A stretch of 64,000 bases of DNA from Paludibacteraceae bacterium. Lineage in GTDB: Bacteria; Bacteroidota; Bacteroidia; Bacteroidales; Paludibacteraceae. The DNA is taken from positions 1 through 64,000 of the forward strand of contig JAKSKV010000012.1 in the NCBI GenBank assembly GCA_024401555.1. Reading direction: 5' to 3'. The notes under the pieces are model-generated. The model was not told the DNA's origin. It did no database searches and saw nothing but the letters and a program-made list of their open reading frames with translations. Both the position numbers and the translations under genes were made by a program. Of the stretch, positions 36,101 through 44,760 are shown one piece after another. Numbering within the stretch: the stretch's first letter is position 1; each line of letters opens with the position of its first letter.

Positions 36101-39100
36101 TGTCGATGTCACTTGTATAGGTAATCTCCTCGGCTTGCTCTTTGGTCAATGCGCTCAGAGAACCGTTGATGATCTTGCCGTATTTGAATTGAACACCCGT
36201 CAAATTCGCCAAATTGGTGGAGGCGATATTCTCGGAGAGGTATTTGTTAACCTGTTGCACGAATGAGATGGTGTCAGGTTCGCATACCGCCTTGAGGTCT
36301 GGCATAGCCAAAACTGGACTCTTTTTTAATGTGACGGTGATGGTGGTATCCCTGAAGCATTGGGTGATGTTATTCCTTTGTCTTACCGTGTAACTCAGTG
36401 CTTGGGAGAGTTCGTTCATTGTGATGGTGTCCATATCGAGTGGATTCTCTACCGATTCCATTGCTGAATTAAACCACAACAACGAGAAGTTGGCGGTCTC
36501 CTTGTTGTAAGCGTCATCCGAGGTACGGATCTCCGCCTTCACCTCTTTTGAAGAAGTGCTTTGACAAAATACGGTGTCGCGTACCAATGCGTTGGCTGGT
36601 GTAGGGAAGACGGTCACCTTTACTTCGAAAGTGTCTTGACATCCTGTCAACTTGTTTTCTTCTGTAAGTGTGATGGTTTCATCTGCAGAGAGGGCGAGGA
36701 GGGTAGGAACGCCCTCGATCTTGTCTCCTGCGCTTCTCTTCCATATGTAGTTGAAATCCTGGTTGGTAGGTGTCGGTAATGTGATGGCCACATCCTGACA
36801 AGCCTCTATCTTCTCCACTACTTTCGCGTCGGGAAGCGCATGGAAGATGATGGTGGCTGTGTCTCTCTTTTCGCATCCGCTCACTTCATCATAAATATTG
36901 ATGAGGTAGCGGGTGGTGTCGCTCTCGTGTCTGGATTTGCTTGATTTCACATTTTGTGTGATCTCGATTCCTCTGGAATCACCATTCAAGAGATAAACAT
37001 TGTATTTCAAACCGCTCTTCGCAATTACGTTGTCGTTGTGGCGAAGTAGTCGGTTGACTGTGTCGCGGATGGAAATGCTCTCCCCGTAACAGAATCGCTT
37101 GGTGCCGAAAGGAGTGTACTTGATGGTGTTGGATACCTTTACGGTGATCTCTATCGGATCTCCGGCGCACAAGGTGACACTGTCTTGTTGGTAAAATTTG
37201 TATAGGGAGCTGATGTCTCCATTCGTAATGACGGTATCGTTAGGTGTCCATACGATTCTCGTGTCGTAGTCGCTTGGGTCGATTGCCGCTTCGACTCTTT
37301 TCCCTAAGTTGACGGTGTCACCGTTAGCGCAGAGATATACGGTTGTGTCTTCGTTCATCTGCGGCAATTTCGGCTTTGGGTTGATGATGACATCCACCGC
37401 CACCTTTTTTCCTTCACATTGTGTCTTTGTATTGGTCAGCGAGACATAATAAAGGTTGTTGTTGTTGACCTTGGTGAATTTGCCTGCCTCTTTTGCCAAC
37501 ACATAAGCTGAATCCGTGATGGGAATGACATTCTTGTTTTTGTCGAAATAGTTGATGCCTAATGATTCTGTTGCATTAAACTGCACGTAATCCTTCACCT
37601 GTACGCTGTCTTTCCCTTGACAAAGGATGATGTCCTCCACTTGGGGCATCTCCCTAACGGAGTCGTTGATGACGATCTCAACATTTTTCCAAGGGCCTTT
37701 GCATCCCAGCACGGTGCTTTGTCGGATACAGTAGTAGGATTTGCTTACCACATCCGTATTGACTGGAATTTGTTGGAATTTGTTTTTGTGTGCGTCGGAC
37801 TCCCTCTTGACGGTGGTGTCGCATCTCACGTCGTGACCATCTTTTTCCGACCATTCGAGTTGGTAATTCTCCAATGTCGGTATCAAAGGCAAGACATTGG
37901 ACGGGTAGGCTTGTACGCCTTTACAGAAGCCCAAGGTGACAAAGGTGTCGTTCCTGTACTCCAAAGCGCGAGGGTCGTCGATGAGCGGCATCTCGCTGAT
38001 GGCGTTGTCCACCACTACTTTGAAGGCGGCTGGGTGGCTCACGCAGTTGTTGCTATCCTTTCTGGTTACATAGTAGGTGGTGTTGGATGGCTGGTTGGAG
38101 TAGATGCTGATCTCGTCCGGTGCGTAAGGGGTAGGTCCTTTAACCGTGTTGGTCGGTGCATAGTTGACATCCTTGAACCATTCCCAAACATAACCGTCTT
38201 CAAGCGGATATCGCTCTTTGACGATGAATTGGTCGATGGTCTTCACCTCATCTCCTACGCAATAGAGGACAGAATCTCCCTCTTTGTCGAATTTGCTTCG
38301 TGTCGAATCGAAACAGAGGACATTGATCTTGATGAGAGACGTGTCTCCGAAACATCCATGTATGTTCTTGGCTCTGACGATGAATTGTTTCTCTCCGCAC
38401 TCGTTGAAGTTGGCGAGACTTAACAACCGATCCAACGACATGGAGTCTTTCTCCTCAAATGTCGGGTTGTTGATCAACCCTTTGTTGGTAGGGAACCAAT
38501 AGAGAGTGTCCGTGTCAAGTGGTTTGGTGATGTAGTCTAAGATGTCAATGCTTTTTGGCTCCACATATTGACAGAATTTGATGCTGTCTTGGGTGACCTT
38601 GCCGGCCAATTCGTGTACCTCTACTTCCACTTCGTCTACGTCACTGCTACATCCTAAATAGTAGTATTGCGCACCATAGGTGAATTTACCCACAGAGTCG
38701 ATAGGTACGTTGATCTCGGTGACATTCTCCTGAAGGGTACTGTCTCCGATGGTGGCGTCGCGTTTTAGCAACCATCTCACGTCGAAACCTTTCCTTCGCA
38801 TCTCATCCACACCATTGAGATCGGCTATCTTGATCGAGATGGAGTCTCCAATTCTTCCTAAACAGGAGAAGGTGTCCTCTTGGACGGTAGGTTTTTTAGA
38901 CGCCTCCACGTTCAAAACCTCGATATAGAGTTTGAAGGTGTCGCCCGCACATCCCGTATTATTTTTCTCCACAAGCGTGAAGACTTCGACTTTCGCCACG
39001 TCGGTGGTCATCTCCGGTACATATTTGTATACGGTGTCATTGAATAATTTGATGTAACTATCGTTGTGGTTGGTCAGTTCAATCTTGTAGGTCGGTTTCT

Positions 39101-41645
39101 TCTTTTTGATGAGGAAGGTATCGATGGTGGCGCCCAAGCAGAACTGCACGGTGTCTTGGTTGAGCACCTCTTTGCCGTTGTGCGTCATTTTCGGTTCCTT
39201 CATGTTCTCCATGTTGATGACGATGTGAATTTCGTCGTTGCACAAGGATTCCTTGTTCCTACCGATGTATGGGGTGGCGTATAAAACAGAGACGGTATCG
39301 CTCTTGGTTACTTTGATGCAGCTGTCCTGTTCCCATTCTGGGTGAAGACCGAATAGATAATCGATGTGTGATACCTCGATTGGATTGCTGATGATCTTGT
39401 CCACCCTTGTGAAGACGAAGTCAACCACATAAGCGCTGTCCACTTTACAGATCTTATGCATGTAGTTGAGCAACTCATCTTTGTTGTAACCATCCAGTTT
39501 CGCGGGAGCCTTCTCCCAGAATCGCTTAACATCCAACCAGTTACAAGAGTCGCTGTATAGTATGTTGTTTGCGTTTCGGAGCTCCCCATGTCTGTTGATG
39601 GCAAGTTGGCAAAGATCGATGATGCTATCTCGCTTCACCTTCATCCATCTGGCGCTATCCTCTTTCGCGATGGCTGCCAAATCGAAGTTGTGCTCCCTGA
39701 GCATGACGCTGTTGATGGTGTCGAATTTGATGCAGTCATCTTCGCAGGCGTCGATTCTAATGGTGTCGGGTATCTCGATGCATTCGAACTTAAAGTTCAT
39801 TCCTACTTTGGTAGGTTCGCCGTTGATGCCACCACCACCTCCGCCGCCGCCACCGCCGCCACCGCCAAGATCCATGTCGCCATCTCCGTTTCCGAAGCCG
39901 AATAGGTCGGAACATGGAATCCTTTCTCTTTGCTCGAATTCGGAAGTGGGATTACTATAGGATTTTGCCACCTCTCCGCTGATGGCGCCTGTGACAGAGA
40001 CTTGACTCTGCGAAATCACCTCTGAACCACCTCCTGTCAAAGCGCTCTGTGCTGCGTATGAGGCGCTGTCCACACAAGCGGTGAATGTAATGGTGATGAT
40101 AGTGGTGTCGTTCAGTGTTTCTGGAATGAGTCCATTATATTGAAGTTTTATGTACTGTTCGGTAGGTGATTCTGCGGAGAACGCAGCTCCCTTTCTTTTT
40201 ATGCAATTTTCTATTTTTGCGGTTTTGCCTGGTGAAGTAAAGAATTCTGGCCTAAACCAACCGTTAATGGTGTCTTGTGTGTAGGTATAGCTGCTGGTGC
40301 TTGTAGTCGGTGTTCCGGAAGCGTTGATACCGAATGCGAATCCCTTCTCATCTCTCAATGCTTCGAAAACGGCGCCTGTCATGGAGAAGTTGGAAACTTC
40401 TGTGGTGTAATCGGGCAGTTTGATGTCCAATTTGAAGTTGTTGAGGTTCTCGATGTATTTACCAGTGTTGATGTCTATAGCATATTCTATGCAAGAAGGA
40501 CTGACGACTCTACCAGTTTGGACAGCCTCTACCTCTGTGGAGGGTACTCCTGTGACTATGAGGACGTCGGTGAGCAGGTGTTGTTCTACACCTCCTTTGA
40601 GTTTGATATGCAACTCCTTTCCGTCCTTGTCCAAAAATTTACCTATCCCTTTGTTGTTTATTTGGTTGTCAAGCTTTTGTATGAGTTGGTCATAGCCTTT
40701 GGAGTAGGTTGTTGTGTCGTCGGCGACAGTTAGATCAGAGCAACCTGTATGTTGGAATACCACATTATCCATGCTGCTGACTACATTTTCTCCCTTGCCA
40801 TCTATCAATCCGGCGTCTTTGTCGATATACAGGGGTGAGTCATCTTTTTTGGAGGTACCCGCACAAACGACACCAACCACAATGTCTCCAGCTCCATTGA
40901 ATTGTTTGGCCAATTCGACGCTCTCGACTAAGGGATCTCCTGGCTCTCCTCCCAAGCCACCAGGCATGAATGAACTGAGTGGATAGTAGGCGATGTTCAT
41001 CTTCTCTTTCCCCTTTTTCTGGTAGATGATGGTCAGTGTCCAACCTCCGAATTTTGTGCTGATCTCTCCTTCAGTGTAGGAGTCGCAACTGCTTTGTAGA
41101 TTGGCGACTGTAAAGGTGGTGCTACCTACTTGGTTGTTGTTGATGGCGGTGTTGAAGAATGCGGTTAGATCGGCGTGACAATTGTATATTCCTTTGGCAT
41201 CTGCGAATTTCACATCGTCATTGATGAATGATGCGTTTGCCGTCACATTGGTGTAGGCGCCGCTTCCTCCCAATCTCACTTTGACACTTTGCCATTGGTT
41301 ACCTATGCTTGCTCGGTCTTGGTCCAATATTTTTCCGCTCCAGGAGAGGACGGCTTTGAGAATACCATCGCTTGGACAAGGCATTTCCGGAAGACAAATT
41401 GGTGCGTTGTTAGCATTGAAAATGGACGGATTGGATTCGTCTATGTTGATTGGAATAATTTTCTGTGTCGCTTCTGTCTTGTAATCATAGCCATTCTCCA
41501 GGTTGAAATTAACGTTTCCGACCATGATGAAATCAGCCTCTCTTTCGACAACTTTGAAAGGCGCCATTTGAGCATAGACGGGAAGTACTATGTTGAAAAG
41601 CACAGCTATCGCTGTGAACCTGATAATATTCTTAAACTTTGCCAT
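30123..41645 (-). CDS. 3840-residue T9SS type-B adhesin (SprB-like partner of PorP/SprF)
   Basis: A giant secreted protein. Signal peptide 1-25 (V-Y-A-Q). The N-terminal ~570 residues are globular, with a DUF11-like beta pattern. A tract of 13 Gly lies at about 593-605. Then come dozens of Ig-like modules, most opening with C-x-G or F-C-Q and closing with D-T-x-x-V-x-V. A larger unit of roughly 430-455 residues recurs about five times, starting near residues 1518, 1973, 2427, 2855 and 3287. A PKD-like domain (Y-T-W-N-F-G-D-G) precedes the end. The last ~80 residues form the CTD (LQIFDRVGTLIYQG ... GWDGTYKGMPASEDTYFYALTYY ... GFITLVRP), but its usual PNGDG motif is replaced by PNTMIADG. Coupling to porP/sprF supports export by T9SS as a surface adhesin, possibly for gliding or attachment. 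Confidence 0.9.
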   Translation of the reverse strand: MAKFKNIIRFTAIAVLFNIVLPVYAQMAPFKVVEREADFIMVGNVNFNLENGYDYKTEATQKIIPINIDESNPSIFNANNAPICLPEMPCPSDGILKAVLSWSGKILDQDRASIGNQWQSVKVRLGGSGAYTNVTANASFINDDVKFADAKGIYNCHADLTAFFNTAINNNQVGSTTFTVANLQSSCDSYTEGEISTKFGGWTLTIIYQKKGKEKMNIAYYPLSSFMPGGLGGEPGDPLVESVELAKQFNGAGDIVVGVVCAGTSKKDDSPLYIDKDAGLIDGKGENVVSSMDNVVFQHTGCSDLTVADDTTTYSKGYDQLIQKLDNQINNKGIGKFLDKDGKELHIKLKGGVEQHLLTDVLIVTGVPSTEVEAVQTGRVVSPSCIEYAIDINTGKYIENLNNFKLDIKLPDYTTEVSNFSMTGAVFEALRDEKGFAFGINASGTPTTSTSSYTYTQDTINGWFRPEFFTSPGKTAKIENCIKRKGAAFSAESPTEQYIKLQYNGLIPETLNDTTIITITFTACVDSASYAAQSALTGGGSEVISQSQVSVTGAISGEVAKSYSNPTSEFEQRERIPCSDLFGFGNGDGDMDLGGGGGGGGGGGGGINGEPTKVGMNFKFECIEIPDTIRIDACEDDCIKFDTINSVMLREHNFDLAAIAKEDSARWMKVKRDSIIDLCQLAINRHGELRNANNILYSDSCNWLDVKRFWEKAPAKLDGYNKDELLNYMHKICKVDSAYVVDFVFTRVDKIISNPIEVSHIDYLFGLHPEWEQDSCIKVTKSDTVSVLYATPYIGRNKESLCNDEIHIVINMENMKEPKMTHNGKEVLNQDTVQFCLGATIDTFLIKKKKPTYKIELTNHNDSYIKLFNDTVYKYVPEMTTDVAKVEVFTLVEKNNTGCAGDTFKLYIEVLNVEASKKPTVQEDTFSCLGRIGDSISIKIADLNGVDEMRRKGFDVRWLLKRDATIGDSTLQENVTEINVPIDSVGKFTYGAQYYYLGCSSDVDEVEVEVHELAGKVTQDSIKFCQYVEPKSIDILDYITKPLDTDTLYWFPTNKGLINNPTFEEKDSMSLDRLLSLANFNECGEKQFIVRAKNIHGCFGDTSLIKINVLCFDSTRSKFDKEGDSVLYCVGDEVKTIDQFIVKERYPLEDGYVWEWFKDVNYAPTNTVKGPTPYAPDEISIYSNQPSNTTYYVTRKDSNNCVSHPAAFKVVVDNAISEMPLIDDPRALEYRNDTFVTLGFCKGVQAYPSNVLPLIPTLENYQLEWSEKDGHDVRCDTTVKRESDAHKNKFQQIPVNTDVVSKSYYCIRQSTVLGCKGPWKNVEIVINDSVREMPQVEDIILCQGKDSVQVKDYVQFNATESLGINYFDKNKNVIPITDSAYVLAKEAGKFTKVNNNNLYYVSLTNTKTQCEGKKVAVDVIINPKPKLPQMNEDTTVYLCANGDTVNLGKRVEAAIDPSDYDTRIVWTPNDTVITNGDISSLYKFYQQDSVTLCAGDPIEITVKVSNTIKYTPFGTKRFCYGESISIRDTVNRLLRHNDNVIAKSGLKYNVYLLNGDSRGIEITQNVKSSKSRHESDTTRYLINIYDEVSGCEKRDTATIIFHALPDAKVVEKIEACQDVAITLPTPTNQDFNYIWKRSAGDKIEGVPTLLALSADETITLTEENKLTGCQDTFEVKVTVFPTPANALVRDTVFCQSTSSKEVKAEIRTSDDAYNKETANFSLLWFNSAMESVENPLDMDTITMNELSQALSYTVRQRNNITQCFRDTTITVTLKKSPVLAMPDLKAVCEPDTISFVQQVNKYLSENIASTNLANLTGVQFKYGKIINGSLSALTKEQAEEITYTSDIDSVLYTYTLTDVDNVCSASDSVFITINKKPLVPVIESGLDTIYFCQDDAPIRIGAEDKNEEKYPTAIYWGDYKSTQASDSLTISEHKGNYMAFAKNEATGCVSDLDTIHAVISYPIDFIKIAPQHLCFRDSLDLYGMVEKQVGQNKKNSKSDLRFNIYRMSGNVSLPTPIVKKVGSNKAINENDTTRYAIEIKDYVSGCEFHDTATVIFHGLPVIDKIQDIVVCQYQDTALPTPDKGYMYEWFRASNDMLINDPSHFNTDIKEYLYLKATEQFEEHQLSCYDSLNVYMDVQTIPTSAGVASDTFCQFSGEHLIKAEIRESLDNPRNDLSIQWIDEEGNTVPNPINTDEVEVNGKSRALKYTIRQYNKITGCYKDTIVPFVVNKGLDLQMEDLKAVCQPEVIDFRGKVLDYLTTANTNISNVGNCDITFGKIVNLSESALTDEEASNIAYTEGIDSMLYVYHVKDNVCESADSVYVTINRKPATPVIEEGIDTIYFCASNQEMRLVAKQENDKRNTKIFWGDYNSTTYGDTLAISGHTPVAKYTAFSKNILSGCTSGFDTIIAVVKETIKVEPIGEEGTIVKCEGEIIDLYELAYNSFKFNKAPNSSIKFSATENGYPISEDELRNISRTSQDTSHYLFTVEDDVTGCDATNRLTLIYHKNPTFAIEGTTILCEGENIELKATGEERPVSFAWMFKESSTVVNTTDAFLYRNLTHDTTVVLIEKLSGTLCADTVSQFIKVNVAPTQLADTAIAMCQDTAAKKNELINMNRSNDEIQGYLIKWYDDNDTPLSETESIEVDKRNAATFKYQVETINKNTGCVSQRSNVVVTVNPQITIGLDHPDTICQPFTYDLAGSLAATISGGTRPTYVNTTLNGTEITNDDAIAESGLYTVHYTDDNQCDAAKTISVQFFEQPGTPQLIGDTIVCQGSPTVKLTAKRVGANSVNQTFEWKSAAETTVSDTLFLSTQNYGKTPYTLRAVDKKSQCFSEPIKFNFDIRESIGFSPIGLLEGCYGTTIDLAEKLKGAHSGSDEEKTLSYYFLTEANSLNAIDTPERIAQSGRYVVKASETESGCARQDTVEVLFHDSLAITTEGTTVICQGEEINDLKALNADDYLWIRANGTHSNGAQFPFATSVQQSERFQIIGEKKVGSLFCKDSIYLNITVNTIPAILPDTNIFLCQDTAGTPQSIARSVIAQENEKLTLVWRDAAGDTLFNGTDKATSPITEEGTTHYFVSQVNKETQCTNKAAEVVVNVLPQINIHFEDTTTCVPNSISLSNIASTAATAGKHTDDITIIAYDLMNNGNATDVSDQADALTQEGTYRVRYQYESNGVTCQSENAIQLHFNKQPIRPAIADQNFCQKSGDHELVGKVNSTHVRLLWEDLSVYPAKVDTNTATVSTDIATQKMFLIRQIQDLSGCVSEADTAMITIYPAIESIDKDTAICFGEAVDLNQFAKGSYLGGTPKYSVSFKNADGQNFTADHVTKSNTYFAFYADSANVCRDTATFKIEVDQPIELSIEGTGFACTDQTVTLSVSGAEQYEWSNGEKGDQISVTSEESAIKQYTVEGRRLFHDIYCAKDTTVSVEFRNAVTPRVLTFDTCAGNPVTIQDVILKNQVAETVDTIWNRTDDIRYSNLQQNLGKTGSYEIAVHNDEGCHAHHTLAVKMHQVDNLKVDRQASTYCYGSLANFSVSGENARSFEWNNLNDGTIKEGARYDEPITGNTDFMLIATEKELGCQDTVRFSVEAYPKKNIIITGNPNSCRDSIITLSVESALTDIQWNFGDSIVKERTIHFVAEESKKLLVSGIDENGCPTEESILTDVVYLDDPTILFDLIEDSEYALSDDVNEIELRESNIQSGSEKITYTWNFGDGRSWKEVGSNYVTHSYNDTIIRSRRDIPVNLVVEHEYGCKKSANTILKIDPFIFVPNTMIADGEYVFMENYDLQIFDRVGTLIYQGRGWDGTYKGMPASEDTYFYALTYYEKGEKIIKTGFITLVRP
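39829..39868. repeat. GGN trinucleotide tract encoding poly-glycine
   Basis: About 13 consecutive CCN/GGN triplets encode an uninterrupted Gly run between an acidic segment and the repeat region of the giant adhesin. Such tracts can change length by slippage in multiples of three. Confidence 0.85.
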
Positions 41646-41701
41646 GAGCGGTAAGTGATGGTTTTAAATAATAAAGTGTAATATCCCCTACAAAAACTGT
41701 G

Positions 41702-41709
41702 CAAAGGTA
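41702..41709 (-). promoter_or_regulatory. Promoter -7 box of the giant adhesin-porP unit
   Basis: TACCTTTG on the minus strand, about 57 nt before the ATG at 41645. No clear TTG was found upstream. Confidence 0.65.
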
Positions 41710-41989
41710 CTTATTTTTTGTCTTCTTTTTTGTCTTTTGTGTTTAAATTTGGTCGTATGTGGGGATGTTCCGCTTTTGTGATAGATTTAGATATTGAAAA
41801 TTAAAATGTGTTTATAATTGTCAAAAATTTTAAATTAAGGATGTTTGTTATTGAAAGGTGGAAAAAATAGCGTAAAAGGTGTTGCGTAGAAGTGTTTAAT
41901 GTTGTATCTTTGCGCAGTTTTTCCTTCGTGGTATAATAAGTGGTCCAAAGGGATCCACCACCGGATGTAATTTTAAATAATTTTATACA
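41710..41989 (+). promoter_or_regulatory. Intergenic region with rplU promoter and leader
   Basis: The AT-rich gap between the divergent adhesin and rplU genes holds a TATCTTTG box at 41905-41912. A leader of about 70 nt follows, containing an imperfect hairpin (TGGTCC ... GGATCCA at about 41941-41959) that could be a ribosomal-protein leader structure. The rest of the gap shows no ORF or repeat. Confidence 0.6.
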
Positions 41990-42307
41990 ATGTACGCAAT
42001 TGTAGAAATTCAAGGACAACAGTTCAAGGTAGAAGAGAACATGAAGTTGTTCGTACACCACATGGCTGAGGCTGAGAGCGGAAAGCAAGTGGAGTTTGAG
42101 AAAGTTTTGTTGGTTGACAACAACGGTACTGTAACAGTAGGTGCTCCAGTTATCTCTGGCGCTAAGGTTGTTGCAGAGGTTGTTTCTCCTCTTGTAAAGG
42201 GTGACAAGGTATTGGTATTCCACAAGAAGAGAAGAAAGGGTTCTCGCAAGTTGAACGGTCATCGTCAACAATTCACTGAGTTGAAAATTAAAAACGTAGT
42301 TGCTTAA
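41990..42307 (+). CDS. rplU: 50S ribosomal protein L21
   Basis: A 105-residue protein with the L21 signature: [16 protein letters not shown] at the start, and [17 protein letters not shown] near the end. It binds 23S rRNA. It is followed 18 nt later by rpmA, the conserved L21-L27 pair. Codons are of the highly-expressed type (GGT, GCT, GTT). Promoter TATCTTTG at 41905. Confidence 0.98.
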   Translation: MYAIVEIQGQQFKVEENMKLFVHHMAEAESGKQVEFEKVLLVDNNGTVTVGAPVISGAKVVAEVVSPLVKGDKVLVFHKKRRKGSRKLNGHRQQFTELKIKNVVA

Positions 42308-42325
42308 CTTTAAAAATTCAAGAAA

Positions 42326-42592
42326 ATGGCACACAAAAAAGGTGTTGGTAGTTCCAAGAACGGTCGTGAGTCAGCAAGTAAGCGACTCGGTGTTAAGATT
42401 TTCGGTGGTCAATTCGCAAAGGCTGGTAACATTTTGATTCGTCAACGTGGTACAGTTCACCACCCAGGTGAGAATGTTGGTATGGGTAAGGATCACACTT
42501 TGTTCGCATTGGTTGACGGTGTGGTTGTATTCAGAAAGAAGAAGGACAATCGTTCTTATGTTTCTGTAGACCCAATTGATGCTCAAAACTAA
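42326..42592 (+). CDS. rpmA: 50S ribosomal protein L27
   Basis: An 88-residue protein matching L27: [16 protein letters not shown], then R-G-T[18 protein letters not shown]. The N-terminus reaches the peptidyl-transferase centre and begins directly with AHKKG, so there is no Firmicutes-type cleavable extension. It forms an operon with rplU and is followed by a strong terminator. Confidence 0.98.
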   Translation: MAHKKGVGSSKNGRESASKRLGVKIFGGQFAKAGNILIRQRGTVHHPGENVGMGKDHTLFALVDGVVVFRKKKDNRSYVSVDPIDAQN

Positions 42593-42612
42593 TATTTGAG
42601 TTGATAATGAAT

Positions 42613-42648
42613 ATCGGGGGATCGAGCAATCGGTTCCCCGATTTTTTT
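42613..42648 (+). terminator. Terminator of rplU-rpmA
   Basis: ATCGGGGGA (from 42613) pairs with TTCCCCGAT (to 42642), followed by TTTTTT. Confidence 0.9.
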
Positions 42649-42681
42649 AGTGATAGGAAGGAAGTCTCTTGAATTGTTTGC

Positions 42682-42708
42682 AAAAAAAATACCCGCTGGT
42701 GGGCGGGT
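42682..42708 (-). terminator. Terminator of uvrB
   Basis: On the minus strand ACCCGC and GCGGGT (42708-42703 and 42696-42691) form a stem followed by a run of T (complement of the A run at 42682-42689). Confidence 0.85.
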
Positions 42709-42732
42709 GGTGTCATAAAATGGGCGTTTCCC

Positions 42733-44757
42733 CTATTTCCTTTTCAATAACTCTTTTTCTAATTTGACGATTTCGTCTCTGTATTGTGCTGCCTCCAGGA
42801 ATTCCAGTCGTTTGGCACACTCCTTCATTTTCTTCTTGGCGATTTCGATGGCTTTCTCAAGGTCGTTCTTTGAGAAGTGTTGCGGATCCTCCGCTGCGTA
42901 ACGGTTGGTGGTTTGTCTCTCTTTCTCGTACTCTTTGCTGACAGGTTGGTTGCTTTCTGTGTTGGTGATGCCCAATACCGCTTTGCTGTTCTTTCCGACT
43001 GCTTTTGGGGTGATGTTGTGCTCTTTATTGTATTGTTGTTGTTTCTCCCTCCTTCGATTGGTCTCGTCGATGGTCAGTTGCATGCTTCTTGTAATCTTGT
43101 CTGCATACATGATGACTAGTCCATTCACGTTTCTGGCAGCTCTGCCGGCTGTCTGTGTCAAGGCTCTGTGGGAACGGAGCATGCCCTCTTTGTCTGCGTC
43201 GAGAATGGCCACCAGAGAGACTTGCGGAAGATCCAGACCTTCTCTCAATAGGTTGACACCTACCAATACGTCGAATAATCCGTTGCGGAGGTCCTCCATG
43301 ATTTTCACACGTTCCAACGTCTCCACATCCGAGTGTATGTAGTTGCTTCGTATGCCCATTTTGCATAAGTAGGCCTGTAATTCTTCTGCCATACGTTTGG
43401 TAAGGGTGGTCACCAAGACACGCTCGTCCTTCTCCGCCCTGATTTGGATTTCTTCGATCAGGTCGTCGATTTGGTTTTGCGATGGACGAACCTCGATAAC
43501 AGGGTCGAGTAGTCCTGTCGGACGGATGATTTGCTCGACAAATACGCCTTCCGACTTTTGTAGTTCGTAGTCGGCAGGGGTGGCGCTCACGTAAATAGCT
43601 TGACCGACCATGCTTTCGAATTCCTCGAATTTAAGTGGTCTATTGTCCAATGCGGAAGGCAGACGGAATCCGAAATCCACCAAGGTGCGCTTTCTGGATG
43701 AGTCTCCTCCGTACATCGCATGGATCTGTGGAATGGTGACGTGGCTCTCGTCGATCACCAAAAGGAAATCTTTCGGGAAGTAATCCAATAAGCAGAATGG
43801 TCTCATACCTGGTTTCCTGCCGTCGAAATAGCGGGAATAGTTCTCTATGCCAGAGCAATGTCCTAACTCTCGAATCATCTCCATGTCATAGTTCACCCGT
43901 TCGTATAACCTCTTCGCCTCGAATACCTTTCCGATGCTTTGAAAATACTCCACTTGCGCCGTCAAGTCATCTCCGATTTCGATAAGCGCTCTGTTGATGC
44001 GCTCGGGGGTGGTGACGAAGAGGTTGGCAGCGTAGATGTTGAACTCTTCGAAAGACTCTATGTGCATGCCGTTCAGAGGGTCGATTGACTCGATCTCTTC
44101 AATCTCGTCTCCCCAAAAGTGGATGCGGATAATGTAGTCCGCATAGGCGAGAAAAACGTCCACAGTATCTCCCTTGACACGGAAACGGCCGTGGTCCAGT
44201 TCTATCTCATTGCGGATGTAGAGACTCTCCACCAACTTTCTGATCAGCACATTCATACTGATCATTTGCCCTTGTTGGACATGGATCATTGTTTCGTGGA
44301 AGTCTTCTGGGTTACCGATGCCGTAGAGGCAGGATACGGAGGAGACGATGACTACGTCGCGTCTGCCTGATAATAGGGCGGAGGTGGCTGATAATCGAAG
44401 TTTTTCCAACTCGTCGTTGATGGCGAGGTCCTTTTCTATGTAGGTGTCGGTGTTGGGTAGGTAGGCTTCCGGTTGGAAGTAATCATAGTAAGAGACGAAG
44501 TATTCAACGGCGTTCTCCGGGAAGAACGCCTTGAATTCTCCGTATAATTGCGCCGCCAATGTTTTGTTATGACTCAATATCAAAGTGGGTTTGTTCACCT
44601 CTTTGATGACATTGGCGATGGTAAATGTCTTTCCTGATCCTGTTACGCCAAGTAGTGTCTGATGGTCGGTCCCGGATTGGACGCCTTTCACCAACTCTTT
44701 GATGGCTTGGGGTTGGTCTCCGGTGGGAGCGAATTCAGATACTAACTTGAAATCCAT
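42733..44757 (-). CDS. uvrB: Excinuclease ABC subunit B
   Basis: DNA helicase-like damage-loading subunit of nucleotide excision repair; works with UvrA and UvrC. The 674 residues are normal for the family. Walker A is G-V-T-G-S-G-K-T-F-T (about 38-47). The beta-hairpin region with Y-F-V-S-Y-Y-D-Y-F-Q-P-E-A-Y-L-P is intact. Helicase motifs (L-L-V-I-D-E-S-H, and the Q-T-A-G-R-A-A-R-N motif VI) follow. The C-terminal UVR domain (E-x-A-x-x-Y-R-D-E-I) that contacts UvrC is present. It starts 3 nt after the PspC gene's stop, so it is probably co-transcribed with it. Confidence 0.98.
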   Translation of the reverse strand: MDFKLVSEFAPTGDQPQAIKELVKGVQSGTDHQTLLGVTGSGKTFTIANVIKEVNKPTLILSHNKTLAAQLYGEFKAFFPENAVEYFVSYYDYFQPEAYLPNTDTYIEKDLAINDELEKLRLSATSALLSGRRDVVIVSSVSCLYGIGNPEDFHETMIHVQQGQMISMNVLIRKLVESLYIRNEIELDHGRFRVKGDTVDVFLAYADYIIRIHFWGDEIEEIESIDPLNGMHIESFEEFNIYAANLFVTTPERINRALIEIGDDLTAQVEYFQSIGKVFEAKRLYERVNYDMEMIRELGHCSGIENYSRYFDGRKPGMRPFCLLDYFPKDFLLVIDESHVTIPQIHAMYGGDSSRKRTLVDFGFRLPSALDNRPLKFEEFESMVGQAIYVSATPADYELQKSEGVFVEQIIRPTGLLDPVIEVRPSQNQIDDLIEEIQIRAEKDERVLVTTLTKRMAEELQAYLCKMGIRSNYIHSDVETLERVKIMEDLRNGLFDVLVGVNLLREGLDLPQVSLVAILDADKEGMLRSHRALTQTAGRAARNVNGLVIMYADKITRSMQLTIDETNRRREKQQQYNKEHNITPKAVGKNSKAVLGITNTESNQPVSKEYEKERQTTNRYAAEDPQHFSKNDLEKAIEIAKKKMKECAKRLEFLEAAQYRDEIVKLEKELLKRK

Positions 44758-44760
44758 GGC

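Noticed and set aside
41941-41980. L21 leader of the known Firmicutes Rfam type
   Set aside because: A small imperfect hairpin is present, but I see no match to the known L21 leader layout; kept only as part of the rplU leader.
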